NCBI RefSeq assembly: GCF_001545035.1
Contig: NZ_FCOJ02000045.1
Location: 1-64,000, forward strand
DNA: 64,000 nucleotides
Source: Caballeronia glebae
GTDB lineage: Bacteria; Pseudomonadota; Gammaproteobacteria; Burkholderiales; Burkholderiaceae
Reading direction: 5' to 3'
A model generated the notes under the pieces. The model was not told the DNA's origin. It saw only the letters and a program-made list of their open reading frames with translations, and ran no database searches. Below, piece after piece: positions 19,913 through 29,445 of the stretch. The first letter of the stretch is position 1. Every line of letters begins with the position of its first letter. Made by a program: the position numbers and the translations under genes.

Positions 19913-21511
19913 ATGGATCACTTCAGTGACGCACTCGTTCAATATCATGATCGCAGTAAGCACCGCGTCAACCGTTACGCTCCTGGCCCCCATGAATTCG
20001 ACTGGATGGCGCAGCCAAATCCGTATCGGGAGTTTCACGGCGCACCCCGCGTGAATCTGCCGCTAGCCGCGGACACGTTCCACACTCGTTACAACGATGT
20101 GCGCTGCGGCGCCCTGCCGTTCGCATACAGAATTGATCTGCGTAATCTGTCGATCCTTTTCGAGCTGTCGTTGGGCTTGTCGGCATGGAAGACTTATCGC
20201 GCTACGCGTTGGGCGCTGCGCTGCAACCCTTCGAGTGGCAACCTCCATCCGACCGAGGGCTATTTGCTATGTCCGCATTTGCTTGGTCTGCCCGCGGGCA
20301 TCTACCACTACCTGAGCCGAGACCATTTGCTTGAACGTCGCGCCGCAGTCGATGACTCGCGGTGGACCACGGCGTTCGCGGGCAAAGGTGTTCTGGTCGG
20401 ACTAAGCTCGATCCATTGGCGCGAAGCATGGAAATACGGCATGCGGGCGTGGCGCTACTGCCAGCACGATTGCGGCCATGCCATCGCCGCGGTAAGTTAC
20501 GTAGCGGCCGCTTTGGGTTGGCAAACGCGGCTATTGGAGGCGCCCGCGGACGACGAGGTGGCGCGGTTGCTCGGATTGGACCGCAGTGAGGATTTCGGGA
20601 CCGCCGAACGAGAGTCGCCGGATGTTCTGCTCTGGGTCGGCCATCCTGACGGACGGCCCGATATCGATCGTATGCTGTCTGCTTCGGACGCGGCGGCGTG
20701 GTACGGATGCGCGAATCAGTTAAGCGCGAAACAGGTACGATGGCCCGATATCGATTCGATCCGTATCGCAACGTTCAAGTCCCGTACCCGGGAGCTGAGC
20801 ACCGCCTCTGCCGAGCGGCGCCGGTTGCCAGCGGCGCCCGCCCTTGACCTCAGTTTCGCGCAGGTCGCTCGACAACGCCGTAGCGCTGTTGAATTCGACG
20901 GCACGACGAGCATCACCAGCGCCGCGTTTTTCGCAATGCTCGAATGCCTGATGACGTGTTCTGACACACCGCCGTGGAATTCGCTCGTCTCTCCCCCCGC
21001 GGTGCATCCTGTGCTATTGGTGCATCGCGTCGGGGGATTGGAGGCTGGCCTGTATGTGCTGGTTAGAAATCCGGAAGCATGGTCGAGCCTGCAGGCCTCA
21101 ATGCGTCCCGAATGGCTATGGGAAAAGACGGGACCGGACCACCTGCCGCTCTATTTTCTGCTGCCATTCGATTTGCGTGCATCTGCAAAGTGGATCTCCT
21201 GTCATCAGAATATCGCGGCCGATTCCTGCTTCGCGCTCGGCATGCTGACGCGGTTTGCAAGCGCTCTGCAGGAACCCTGGCGTTACCGCCATCTATTTTG
21301 GGAATGCGGCATGCTCGGCCACGCGCTCTACCTCGAAGCCGAAGCCGCTGGAGTACGCGCTACGGGGATTGGATGTTTTTTTGATGACGAAATGCACGCG
21401 CTGCTTGGGCTCAAGGATCACGAATGGCAAAGCCTTTATCACTTCACAGTCGGTGGCGCGGTGGAAGATCAACGCTTATCCTCCGAGCCACCCTACCAGC
21501 GTCAGAGGTGA
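19913..21511 (+). CDS. SagB/ThcOx-type dehydrogenase with two nitroreductase-like domains
   Basis: A 532-residue protein made of two tandem nitroreductase-fold halves. The first half (to about residue 255) has TRWALRCNPSSGNLHPTEG, the FMN-site motif of SagB/ThcOx enzymes. The second (about 300-520) starts VARQRRSAVEFDGTTSI and repeats the motif as LVSPPAVHPVLLVHRVGG. FMN-dependent oxidation is the family activity. SagB proteins work in thiazole/oxazole-modified peptide synthesis, but there is no cyclodehydratase or precursor next to this gene. It is more likely one of the stand-alone redox/stress members. The frame is intact. Confidence 0.8.
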   Translation: MDHFSDALVQYHDRSKHRVNRYAPGPHEFDWMAQPNPYREFHGAPRVNLPLAADTFHTRYNDVRCGALPFAYRIDLRNLSILFELSLGLSAWKTYRATRWALRCNPSSGNLHPTEGYLLCPHLLGLPAGIYHYLSRDHLLERRAAVDDSRWTTAFAGKGVLVGLSSIHWREAWKYGMRAWRYCQHDCGHAIAAVSYVAAALGWQTRLLEAPADDEVARLLGLDRSEDFGTAERESPDVLLWVGHPDGRPDIDRMLSASDAAAWYGCANQLSAKQVRWPDIDSIRIATFKSRTRELSTASAERRRLPAAPALDLSFAQVARQRRSAVEFDGTTSITSAAFFAMLECLMTCSDTPPWNSLVSPPAVHPVLLVHRVGGLEAGLYVLVRNPEAWSSLQASMRPEWLWEKTGPDHLPLYFLLPFDLRASAKWISCHQNIAADSCFALGMLTRFASALQEPWRYRHLFWECGMLGHALYLEAEAAGVRATGIGCFFDDEMHALLGLKDHEWQSLYHFTVGGAVEDQRLSSEPPYQRQR

Positions 21512-21550
21512 ATGCCCCACAACTTCTACTAGCGACATACGCCGCGATGG

Positions 21551-21860
21551 TTAGTTAAACGCTTCTTTCCGGCCACCACGGTCGCGGTCATTGTGCTTGG
21601 CCCGGGTAAAGTCGCTCATCAGCGACTCGTAAGAGGGTGTCGATCGTGTCGCCGTCGCGGCCGATTCGGAGACGCCGAAACTGACCGTAACGGAGACGAT
21701 TCGCCCGGTCTCGACGTAGGACGCCTCCGCGGCCACGGCGCCCCGGCCGCGCTCGGCGATCGAACGAGCTGCATCGCACGGCTTCATGCGGGAGCACCAT
21801 AAACTCTTCGCCACCAACCCGCGCCACGCGGCATCGGGACGAATAGCGTCGAGGCATTTC
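21551..21860 (-). pseudogene. Diguanylate cyclase (GGDEF) C-terminal relic
   Basis: One frame has ARVGGEEFMVLPHEA, the active-site GGEEF motif. The next has VAAEASYVETGRIVSVTVSFGVSES, and another DTIDTLLRVADERLY. Together they follow the order of the GGDEF domain, ending RAKHNDRDR near 21560. At least two frameshifts. No input domain remains. Confidence 0.8.
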
Positions 21861-21894
21861 TGCCGCTTTCTCGCAATAACGTGCCGGGTATCGT

Positions 21895-22310
21895 GTGCCA
21901 ACTTCAGCCTACATTCAGTTATCCTACAGAGCCATACGAGAAGATCGCTACTGGAGCTCGCAGTGCCAACAGTGCTCATTGAAAGACAAATGCACACCAA
22001 GCACCGAACGCCGGGAATGCGCTGGGAGCGCGAAGGATTGCGAAGGGATGCAGGCCGGCGTGATCTCGCCCCGGACATGATGCGCATCCGAGGACAGACT
22101 GTCGACCATCCCTTCGGCACGATCAAGGGCTGGATGGGAGCGACTCACTTCCTACGCGCACGATCGAACGGGTGAGCGCAGAGAGGAGCTTCCACGTGCT
22201 CGCCTACCACATGAAGCGGGTTATCAAGCTTATCGGTTCGGAAACGATTACGAGATCAATGCAGGCGCGAAGCCAGCGCGGGGCGGATGGGTGCTTGCAA
22301 TATGTTCCAT
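21895..22310 (+). pseudogene. IS1182-family transposase C-terminal relic
   Basis: Segments in shifting frames: YWSSQCQQCSLKDKCTPSTERR (cysteine pairs), then MMRIRGQTVDHPFGTIKGWM, GATHFL and FHVLAYHMKRVIKLIG. This order matches the 3' end of IS1182-type transposases. The N-terminal catalytic part is gone. Confidence 0.75.
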
Positions 22311-22754
22311 TCTGAGCTGGACTTTTGAACCTTCGTGGTGCCGCAATCGAAATGTCGCACTCTGCCGCCGAGACAGCGTGTCGTCAGATTACCGACGTCC
22401 ATGCGTACACGGTCTGGGCCACCAGAGCAATGCTCAAAAAACGAGCACCATGTGGTTGTGGCACGGTTATCGCAGGGTCGCGCGAATCTTCGACACATCC
22501 GCTTTGTCTGACTGTTGGTCTCCGCGCTCTTCATCGGGTTTTGCATCCACTTGCGTCGTCTCAACTGCACTAGCAAGGACCGCAAGCGCGGATATGGCGG
22601 TCAACAATGCAAAGGCATCGACGGGCTTCTGCAGGAACAGATTGTGCGAGTCAGAACTGCACAAGCCGACGAATGAGGCAGCAAGAATCACTCCGTGCCG
22701 TGCGAAGCCGTCGCACGCTGGCCGATCGGCACTCGAGGCGTCGCGCGCCGTCGC

Positions 22755-23013
22755 GATCGTGGGTCTCGCACTCGACTTCACATCGATCGACCCGATCAAG
22801 GCGCTGTTTTGGAGCGCCCTCATCAATGACGTCGCAGCGGTGCCGATCATGGTGCTGATGATGCTGATGGCGTCGAATCCGAAGGTCATGGGCACGTTTC
22901 TCACGCCCATGCCGCTGCGGAGACCCGGATGGTTTTCAACCGGGGTGATGAGCCCCGCCGTAATCGCGATGATCATTTTCATCTCAAAGGTCATTCAGAT
23001 CGGCACGCGGTAG
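22755..23013 (+). pseudogene. NRAMP-family metal transporter, C-terminal relic
   Basis: The frame reads GLALDFTSIDPIKALFWSALINDVAAVP, then MLMASNPKVMGTF, the last membrane helices of NRAMP-type Mn/Fe transporters, with a stop at 23013. Upstream helices are absent. A second NRAMP relic lies at 30480-30950. The end overlaps the oppositely oriented molybdoenzyme gene by 19 bases. Confidence 0.75.
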
Positions 23014-24728
23014 CCGTAAAATTCGTGATCCTCGTTGTAGCCCCCCTGGCCCGCGCCAAGATCGGAAAAGTCGTGCACGAACTCGATGGCGGCAATCCAC
23101 TTGACCATTTTGAAACCGAGTTCGTTCTCGCAGCGCAGCCGCAACGGGGCGCCATGCAGCACGCTCAGCGGCGCGCCGTTCATTTCGTAGGCGAGGATCG
23201 TCAATTCGTGTCTCATGTTGGCGATGCTGTGCACGTCGTAGTAGCGTCCACCGTCGGCGCCGTCGGCCAGGGAATAGAACACCGCGTAACGGGCATCAAC
23301 GGTAGGCTTCACCACATCAAGGAGATGACGCATCGGAACGCCGCCCCACCTAGCGACGCCTGACCATCCCTGAATGCAGAAATGGGTGGTGATCTGTTCC
23401 TGCTTCGGCATGGCTTTGAGCTCAGCATAGGAGAGTTCTGCCGGCTTTTCGACGAGCCCATCGATTCTCAGCCGGTAGTGCGCAAAACCGTCCTCTACGA
23501 GCCGGTCGAACTCGTCGGAGGCTGGCATCGTGCCGTTGGGCCAGAAATACGGTGAGATGTCATGTTCGGTGAGTTGGCTCGTCGGATCCCACCACTGCGT
23601 GACGTTATTGAATGGCCGGGCCAGGAACGCGCCGATCTGCTGAACGCGACGCGCATGACGAAGCGTAAACGGCGACGCCAGCCACCAGGTGACGGCCACG
23701 AGCACCATGGCCATAACGAACATCAGCACGCCGCTCCAGTTGCCGCCGTTCACGCCGGCAAACATCATGTTCAGATTCACGCGTGCACCCGTGATAAAGA
23801 CCAGCGTCACATGCGCGAGGATATAGAACAGGAACCAGCACAATGCGATGAAATGGATCGAACGCGCCCGCTGCCGATTAAACGCCCGGCCGATCCAGCC
23901 GAGCCGGTTCGAAATCGCCGGGCTCTGCATGAAGCCCGTGAGGATGGAGGTCGGCGCCGCGACGAACACTGTTATGAAATAGGTGATCTGCTGGAGGCTG
24001 TTGTAACGCAACCAACTCTGATCAGCCGGGAATGTAAGCGACAGATACTGAACGGCGGTCGAGGCCGCGTTGGGAATCACTTCCCATGTCGTCGGCACCA
24101 GTCGCAGCCATTGGTCAGTCGTGAACAGCAGGATGTAAAAGATGATGCCATTGATCATCCACAGGAGTGTGATCGAAAAGTGCCACCATCGGGCAAGACC
24201 GATCGAGTGACGGATTCCGGGAATACCCAGCCACGCGGGAAGCGTCACCGAATCGTCCTTCGCGGTCCACACCCGGCCGGCGGGCACCGCCTTTTGAAAT
24301 CGAAACCATTCCGTACCGGGCGTGCAGTCGCGCTTCCAGTACAGTCGCGGATGGTCGGCGAGAATCTGAAGTCCCGCGCGAATGATGAACGCCATGAAAA
24401 ATAGGTTCAGGAAATGCTGCAGCCTGAGCCAGGCGGGGAATCCCGTGTTGACGGCCACCGCGGACAGCGGGATACCTGGGTAGCGCACCAGGAACACTTG
24501 CACCGCCGGGACCTGCCGCAATCCTTGCGCGATGGCCACGCCCATTACAAGCAGCACGAACGCGAGCGGCAATGCCCACAATACGTTGACCCAGCGCTCA
24601 CCGATCCGCATCTGGGGCACCACCCCTTCCTGCGGCGGCAGCCAATGATTCAGCCGAACACGGTCGTCCGCGTGGCTGAGTTGCGACCTTACGGGGTCAT
24701 GCTTGGGCCCCGGGTGATTATGTGTCAA
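22995..24728 (-). CDS. Molybdopterin oxidoreductase fused to cytochrome b-type membrane domain
   Basis: A 577-residue protein. Residues 45-375 hold several hydrophobic helices with histidines placed as in cytochrome b561/Ni-Fe-hydrogenase cytochrome b domains (RLQHFLNLFF, ARWWHFSITLLW, HFIALCWFLFYILAHV). Residues 400-577 form a sulfite-oxidase-type domain with the Mo-ligand Cys near 451 in HFCIQGWSGVARWGG. The likely role is a membrane-bound Mo enzyme passing electrons through haem b to quinone. The substrate is unknown. The start is TTG 24728 behind GAGGAGATGGG; the nearby ATG runs into a stop. The frame is intact. Confidence 0.85.
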   Translation of the reverse strand: MTHNHPGPKHDPVRSQLSHADDRVRLNHWLPPQEGVVPQMRIGERWVNVLWALPLAFVLLVMGVAIAQGLRQVPAVQVFLVRYPGIPLSAVAVNTGFPAWLRLQHFLNLFFMAFIIRAGLQILADHPRLYWKRDCTPGTEWFRFQKAVPAGRVWTAKDDSVTLPAWLGIPGIRHSIGLARWWHFSITLLWMINGIIFYILLFTTDQWLRLVPTTWEVIPNAASTAVQYLSLTFPADQSWLRYNSLQQITYFITVFVAAPTSILTGFMQSPAISNRLGWIGRAFNRQRARSIHFIALCWFLFYILAHVTLVFITGARVNLNMMFAGVNGGNWSGVLMFVMAMVLVAVTWWLASPFTLRHARRVQQIGAFLARPFNNVTQWWDPTSQLTEHDISPYFWPNGTMPASDEFDRLVEDGFAHYRLRIDGLVEKPAELSYAELKAMPKQEQITTHFCIQGWSGVARWGGVPMRHLLDVVKPTVDARYAVFYSLADGADGGRYYDVHSIANMRHELTILAYEMNGAPLSVLHGAPLRLRCENELGFKMVKWIAAIEFVHDFSDLGAGQGGYNEDHEFYGYRVPI

Positions 24729-25226
24729 CCCATCTCCTCTTTGACGTCACCGAAACGACCGTTCGGGGACCGCGCTGCGACCGCCTTGATTCAAGTTATC
24801 CGATCGGCCAACCATGTCTTGGCGTCATGTCTTAGGTTTCAATGTCCGGTCGCCATTGAACGATGACGAACGTGGGCAACCTATTCAACGACCGGCCGAG
24901 CGCCAATACTGTGTCCCGCCATGCCTTGATTTCGTCGAGCATTCGCGGGGCGTGGCGCTTTGCGGCTCGCCAGCGTCTTCTGTGATCTATGTCCCCGCAG
25001 ACCGCCGGAGCTCCGCGCAACCATCCAGATCTCGCTGCCATGGCCACGGCAGCGTCGGGCCATCGCGACGATGATGATCATCCGGGCCTAAGTTCCGGCA
25101 TCAAGCGCCTATTGGTTCCGGCGTCATCCTCAGATAGAGCAAGAAGGGCTCCGTGTTATTCATCTGAGAATCACATTGTTTAGGCGGTTGTCGTTCCATA
25201 AGGCCTACGATGCCGCCACGCGGAAA
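24729..25226. other. Intergenic region with weak stress-protein-like relic
   Basis: A minus-strand frame near 24950-25040 contains GLRGHRSQKTLASRKAPR, weakly like the C-terminus of universal stress proteins, without a start. At 25170 ATCACATTGTTTA is half of the operator palindrome. Nothing else recognised. Confidence 0.3.
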
Positions 25227-25682
25227 TTACTGAGCTTGGAAATCGACAAGCCGACGCCAGTATTCGTCTTGCCGCCCTTCGGGACTTCCCTCCTGCTGCC
25301 ACAGAATGTAGGCCCGCTCCCGAAGATGCTGATCAAGTGCGCGATGCCAATACTCTTCCGCGCGCCCATCAGGACACCCGTCCTTCTCCCAGAGCAGGTA
25401 CGCGCGCTCGCGAACAGCCTGTTCCAAACCGAGCCTCGTTTCCGAGCTTCTCTCCAGGTCATCGCCGTAGGGAGCCATCTGACCACCCCGATCCGTATGC
25501 ATCCTGGCCGTCAGAGTGCCGAGTTCAACGTCAGGAACAAGCCGCCCGTGCGCTGCTGCTTCAAGCGCCTTGGCTTGATATTCGGAGTCGTCGGCGACGG
25601 CTCTCGACTCACTCAAGGTAATCGGGTACGTGTGCAGCACGGTGCCGTTGCGACTTATTACGTCAACCAATCGTTCCTTCAT
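25227..25682 (-). CDS. DUF2934-family protein with two repeats
   Basis: A 151-residue protein. The C-terminal half carries two copies of the DUF2934 motif: VRERAYLLWEKDGCPDGRAEEYW and LRERAYILWQQEGSPEGRQDEYW. The N-terminal part (residues 1-80) is unlike known families. ATG 25682 follows AGGAAGG. DUF2934 proteins are small and cytoplasmic with unknown role. The frame is intact. Confidence 0.85.
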   Translation of the reverse strand: MKERLVDVISRNGTVLHTYPITLSESRAVADDSEYQAKALEAAAHGRLVPDVELGTLTARMHTDRGGQMAPYGDDLERSSETRLGLEQAVRERAYLLWEKDGCPDGRAEEYWHRALDQHLRERAYILWQQEGSPEGRQDEYWRRLVDFQAQ

Positions 25683-25971
25683 GACTGCCTTCCTAGTATT
25701 CGTCCGTTTGGTGTAAGAGTCCGGACGGGTCTGCCGGGTCGTTCTCGATCGCGGCGCTGTCGAGTGTCGCGGTTTTTCCTGACTTTGAGCGGGCGTGCCC
25801 CGTCGAAGAAAAGAGGCTCACTCAAAGGGGCCAAGCAACACGTCGATCGCCGCTCGCCCACCGGATAGGACCATCGTTCAGCGGAGGAGCCGTTGCGCAG
25901 TGGTCCGGCTTCCGCGCCGGCCGAGTACTTCGAGGTTAATGCGGCCCTTGGCGAGGGCACCGCGGCCTTCA

Positions 25972-26415
25972 TTAAATCGAGTATCGATTTTGCGGACCGC
26001 GGACGTATCGACTTTTGGCGATTTCAAGTACCTGTTCGCGAAATTCGTCGAAGGCCGCCAAAAAGGACCGTTCGTCGGATTCCAGTGGGGGTTGCAGGCC
26101 GTTGAGCGTTCCGCGGTCCACCTGGAAGGTGATTTCCCTGGAATCGTCATATCCCCAGAAAAGCACGCAATGCCTGGCAGCATCGTAGCTGCGGCTCGGA
26201 TTCGGAAAATGGAGAGCCACGATCAGATTTTTCATCCCGGTAGCAGGAAATCGCCACTTGCTAATGGTGGAATCGCGGAGCGAGTAGCTGATGTGCCTGT
26301 GGACAGGCCCGCTAGCGTCCTCAGTTTTAAGAAGGAAGAGCCGCGCCCGACGGTCCGGGTTGTAAGCGGTCTCATTCTCCGCGAAAGGAATTGCCGCGTT
26401 GGTATCTAATCGCAT
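25972..26415 (-). CDS. DUF1488-family protein
   Basis: A 147-residue frame. From about residue 66 the DUF1488 signature appears: FPNPSRSYDAARHCVLFWGYDDS, then ERSFLAAFDEFREQVLEIAKSRY and a short RYSI end. ATG 26415 has GAGAGGCAGGT, but family members usually start close to the signature, so Met61 (26235) is an alternative start. Function unknown. Confidence 0.75.
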   Translation of the reverse strand: MRLDTNAAIPFAENETAYNPDRRARLFLLKTEDASGPVHRHISYSLRDSTISKWRFPATGMKNLIVALHFPNPSRSYDAARHCVLFWGYDDSREITFQVDRGTLNGLQPPLESDERSFLAAFDEFREQVLEIAKSRYVRGPQNRYSI

Positions 26416-26764
26416 ACCTGCCTCTCAAACCAACCGACGGCGCGAAGGCCGTCTACTCACTGTACACCTTTGCCGCCGCGTGAAATCGCTTTATTCCATC
26501 CCATTCCCAGAAGGAGCATTGCCATCGGGCGATCCCCACCATCGATTACCGTCGATACAGGGGACGATCTAAAACCTAGTCGCAATTGGGGCTCATCCTT
26601 ACATGTAGGCGGAACACTGGCGGAAGTTCTCAACTTTCGTGCGAGTCGACCGGATTCCGTCGAGTAAGCAGCCGCGTCGGCCCGACCCGCATGGTCCCTG
26701 TGTTGGCGACCCTCGTCGTGGACCTCGCCAATGCGTCGCGCGAGCGTCCTTCATCAGGACGTCT
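26416..26764. other. Intergenic region, no gene recognised
   Basis: No motif or good ribosome site on either strand. Confidence 0.4.
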
Positions 26765-27353
26765 CGCCCTGTCAAAGATCCGCGATGAGATGCTTGCGCG
26801 ACGAGTAGTTCAACCCTCTCGCGCAGCATGAGGAGGACTTCGCTTTCGAATCACGGGTGCTGCTGGAAAAACGGCTCGTTGGGCGGTTACAGGTGGGGCG
26901 ACGAAACGAGGGCCGGCGCGTATTCCTTCCACGCCCTGACTGTTTCAGTGATCGACGCCCTGAGACGGGCGCCGAGAAAATGCTGAGCTGCCTACTGGCC
27001 AATCAACAAGGTCAATTGAATCTTCGGCAGCTTTTCCAGCAGGCTGTCCAACCACAGCTGTGCACACTAGCGACGCGGCGGCTTGTCACCGCCGTTGCCG
27101 CTTCGGGGATAACAAAAACCCATCGGAATAATCGCGACCTGCGACTCGTCGTGAAATGTGGTCGCGTCGATCCCGAGCAGGGTTCCGAAGACGGTCGCCG
27201 CTCGCGTCGTCCCACGGGATGCTCGATGCGTGCACGCGCGCCCGGCGCCTCTCCGACAAGCAGGATGCGCGCGTCGACTCCCGCACGCACGATCGGACGA
27301 GGCCCGAGTGGCAGGTGCGGCACACATGCTTGACAGGCACGCACGTCAACCAA
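26765..27353 (-). pseudogene. Uracil-DNA glycosylase-family relic
   Basis: Starts MVDVRACQACVPHLPLGPRP, then ARILLVGEAPGA in frame 1. ASSIPWDDASGDRLRN and FHDESQVAIIPMGFCYP follow in other frames, and the block ends ESEVLLMLRERVELLVAQ near 26800. These are the ordered blocks of a uracil-DNA glycosylase superfamily protein (GEAPG motif, MGFCYPG block). Several indels and stops destroy it. Confidence 0.75.
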
Positions 27354-27623
27354 AACGCATCGAGCGAAGAACGCGAGTGCTTATTCCGGACACTTCATTT
27401 CCAGGTCATCGTCATGAAGTTTGCGTCGCTCACCAGCGAACCCCCACAAGCCCTCCGACGAAAGATGTGATATGGCCACCTCGTCTCTCCTTGACGTACA
27501 GGCCGGTCAGGACAACTACCGTGTGTGGATCGCCGGCCTGTCTGCCGTGCGTGTTGCCATAGTATATTCCGCACGACGCCGGAAACCTGGACCGTGGCGG
27601 GAAACGGATAGCGCGCAACCGGT
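27354..27623. other. Intergenic region, no gene recognised
   Basis: Frames on both strands without recognisable motifs. Confidence 0.35.
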
Positions 27624-27830
27624 CTATCGCCAGATCCACGCCGGTGGGTCGCTAGCCGGAAATGACTGGTCGGAAGCCATATCGACCGTATCCAGCGCAG
27701 GGAAAGACGGCTCCCACTGCTTCAGGCCGTCCTGTTGCTGACCGGCTGTCCGACGGGGGCGCGTCTGCCGCATACCGGCGACCGGCCCGGGTGTCAGTCG
27801 TGGGCCGTGTGGATGGGCAACGGGTCTCAT
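27624..27830 (-). CDS. Small hypothetical protein with SFPASDPPAW tail
   Basis: A 68-residue frame ending DMASDQSFPASDPPAWIWR. The SFPASDPP(A/S)W block is a recurrent tail of small uncharacterised proteobacterial proteins. The N-terminal part is Arg/Gln/Pro-rich and the start uncertain. Only the tail supports it. Confidence 0.4.
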   Translation of the reverse strand: MRPVAHPHGPRLTPGPVAGMRQTRPRRTAGQQQDGLKQWEPSFPALDTVDMASDQSFPASDPPAWIWR

Positions 27831-28060
27831 GGTCGGTCTCTAACGGGTTTCGATGAACTCGCGGACGGATTGGCGTCGACGCAGGCGGGTTCGCTCGCAA
27901 AGTTCAGTTGTGCGCCGACTCACGCCTGGCGTCTGTCCGGCGCCCGACACTTGCGCGGTCGAGCAATGACGTTGGGCCAGCAAGACCTGGAGGTCAGGTC
28001 GCGTGTCGCGCGCGGATTCGATCGACAGCAAGCACACGATAGCGGAAATGTGCCCCGGCA

Positions 28061-28768
28061 TCACACCGCCCGGCGCGCGAGCATCGATCGGATCTGGCCA
28101 ATTGCATACGCGGGGTTCAGGTTTTTTGGGCAGATGTCGGTGCAGTTCAGGATTGTGCGGCAACGAAAGAGCCGGTACGGATCTTCAAGATTGTCCAGTC
28201 TCGCCTGGGTGGCCATGTCACGCGAATCGACGAGAAACCGGTAGGCCTGCAGCAGGCCAGCCGGTCCGACATACTTGTCCGGATTCCACCAGTACGACGG
28301 GCAGGCTGTTGAACAGCACGCGCAGAGGATGCACTCGTACAGGCCGTCGAGCTGGTCGCGCTCTTCGGGACTTTGCAGGCGCTCCCGCTCCGGGGGCGGC
28401 GTATCGTTGATCAGATACGGCATCACCGAGTGATACTGGTTGAAGAACGAAGTCATATCGACGATCAGGTCACGGATCACGGGCAGGCCGGGCAAAGGCC
28501 GAAGGACAATCCGCAACGGCAGATCGTTCATGTTAATCTGGCATGCAAGACCGTTCCTGCCGTTGATGTTGATGGCGTCGGACCCACAGATGCCTTCGCG
28601 GCACGAGCGCCGTAGCGAAATCGATTCGTCGACCGACTTCAGCCTGACGAGGACGTCCAGCAGCATCCGGTCGCGCGGATCGACGTCAACCTCAAACGCC
28701 TGCATACGCGGCCTAGTATCCGTCTCCGGGTCATACCGGAAGATCTCGATCACGCGGCCATCACTCAT
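28061..28768 (-). CDS. sdhB: Succinate dehydrogenase/fumarate reductase iron-sulfur subunit, orphan copy
   Basis: A 235-residue SdhB-like protein. The N-terminal [2Fe-2S] domain has the cysteines of SCREGICGSDAININGRNGLAC. The C-terminal domain has CILCACCSTACPSYWWNP and CRTILNCTDICPKNLNP for the [4Fe-4S] and [3Fe-4S] clusters. Complete length, intact frame, ATG 28768 with GGAGATGCACG. No flavoprotein or membrane anchor subunits are nearby, so it must pair with subunits coded elsewhere or act in another complex. Its neighbours are stress/redox genes. Confidence 0.9.
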   Translation of the reverse strand: MSDGRVIEIFRYDPETDTRPRMQAFEVDVDPRDRMLLDVLVRLKSVDESISLRRSCREGICGSDAININGRNGLACQINMNDLPLRIVLRPLPGLPVIRDLIVDMTSFFNQYHSVMPYLINDTPPPERERLQSPEERDQLDGLYECILCACCSTACPSYWWNPDKYVGPAGLLQAYRFLVDSRDMATQARLDNLEDPYRLFRCRTILNCTDICPKNLNPAYAIGQIRSMLARRAV

Positions 28769-28902
28769 CGTGCATCTCCACTTGTGTTCCGGATTCTGAG
28801 CGGATCGTGCAGCTCATGGCATTTCGCTGTCACGGATCAATAAGGCAGCCGGCGAGCTGGCTGCTTTTCACTCTCATCGTCAATGCCCGCCGGAGCCGCA
28901 CG

Positions 28903-29445
28903 CTACGCTGCAATGACCCGATGGAGCTGGGCAAATCGCTCATCCGCTGGGCCTTCGAACAGAGGGTCCGGTTGTCCGCCCGCATCAGCACGCTCGATGG
29001 CATGCCAGTCGGCATCGTCGAGGTAGCGTATCGCGGCGGGAAACAGCGTCAGCTCTTCGACAGTCATGTTATGCCGCAGTCGCTCCGCGTAGAGACGGAC
29101 GTGGATTTCGACCAGTTCCTGGGACATGTTTTCTTCACGGGCCGCCGCTTCCAGATCCTGGAGCAGTTCGTGACCCTGCGAAATCAGTGTGACGTGTTGC
29201 GCCTCGATTTCCCGCGCAAGCTCGCCGGACAAGGCGTTCTTGCTCCGCAGTTTCTCCACGATGCGATCTTCGATCGCATGATGGGCCACATCGGGAAAGC
29301 GTGTCAGGTAGTAAAGCGCATCCACCAGCAGCGCGATGTTCGGTGCTCCCGGATCGCTGCGCAGCGACGGCTCGTCGTTGAGCAGCTGCACCAATCGTCC
29401 CAGTCTGCCGTGTTCGGCCTGCAGGCGCTCAATGACCGTGGACAT
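28903..29445 (-). CDS. Hemerythrin HHE-domain protein
   Basis: A 180-residue cytoplasmic protein. It has EHGRLGRLVQLL at the start, HHAIEDRIVEKL, a central QHVTLISQGHELL and LRHNMTVEELTLFP, the ordered His/Glu ligands of a di-iron hemerythrin domain. Such proteins bind O2 or NO or act in redox/iron stress. ATG 29445 has GAGGCG. The upstream AhpD relic overlaps its start by six bases and once probably formed an operon with it. Confidence 0.85.
   Translation of the reverse strand: MSTVIERLQAEHGRLGRLVQLLNDEPSLRSDPGAPNIALLVDALYYLTRFPDVAHHAIEDRIVEKLRSKNALSGELAREIEAQHVTLISQGHELLQDLEAAAREENMSQELVEIHVRLYAERLRHNMTVEELTLFPAAIRYLDDADWHAIERADAGGQPDPLFEGPADERFAQLHRVIAA

Noticed and set aside
19918-19929. 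TCACTTCAGTGA palindrome at the SagB-like gene start
   Set aside because: It resembles the operator but has different half-sites and a 2-base centre, and lies inside the coding sequence.
23562-24404. 280-codon plus-strand frame
   Set aside because: Antisense to the molybdoenzyme gene, which has clear domains and motifs; no ribosome site or family features.
25170-25182. ATCACATTGTTTA as a ninth operator
   Set aside because: Only the left half matches; the right half has lost the palindrome.
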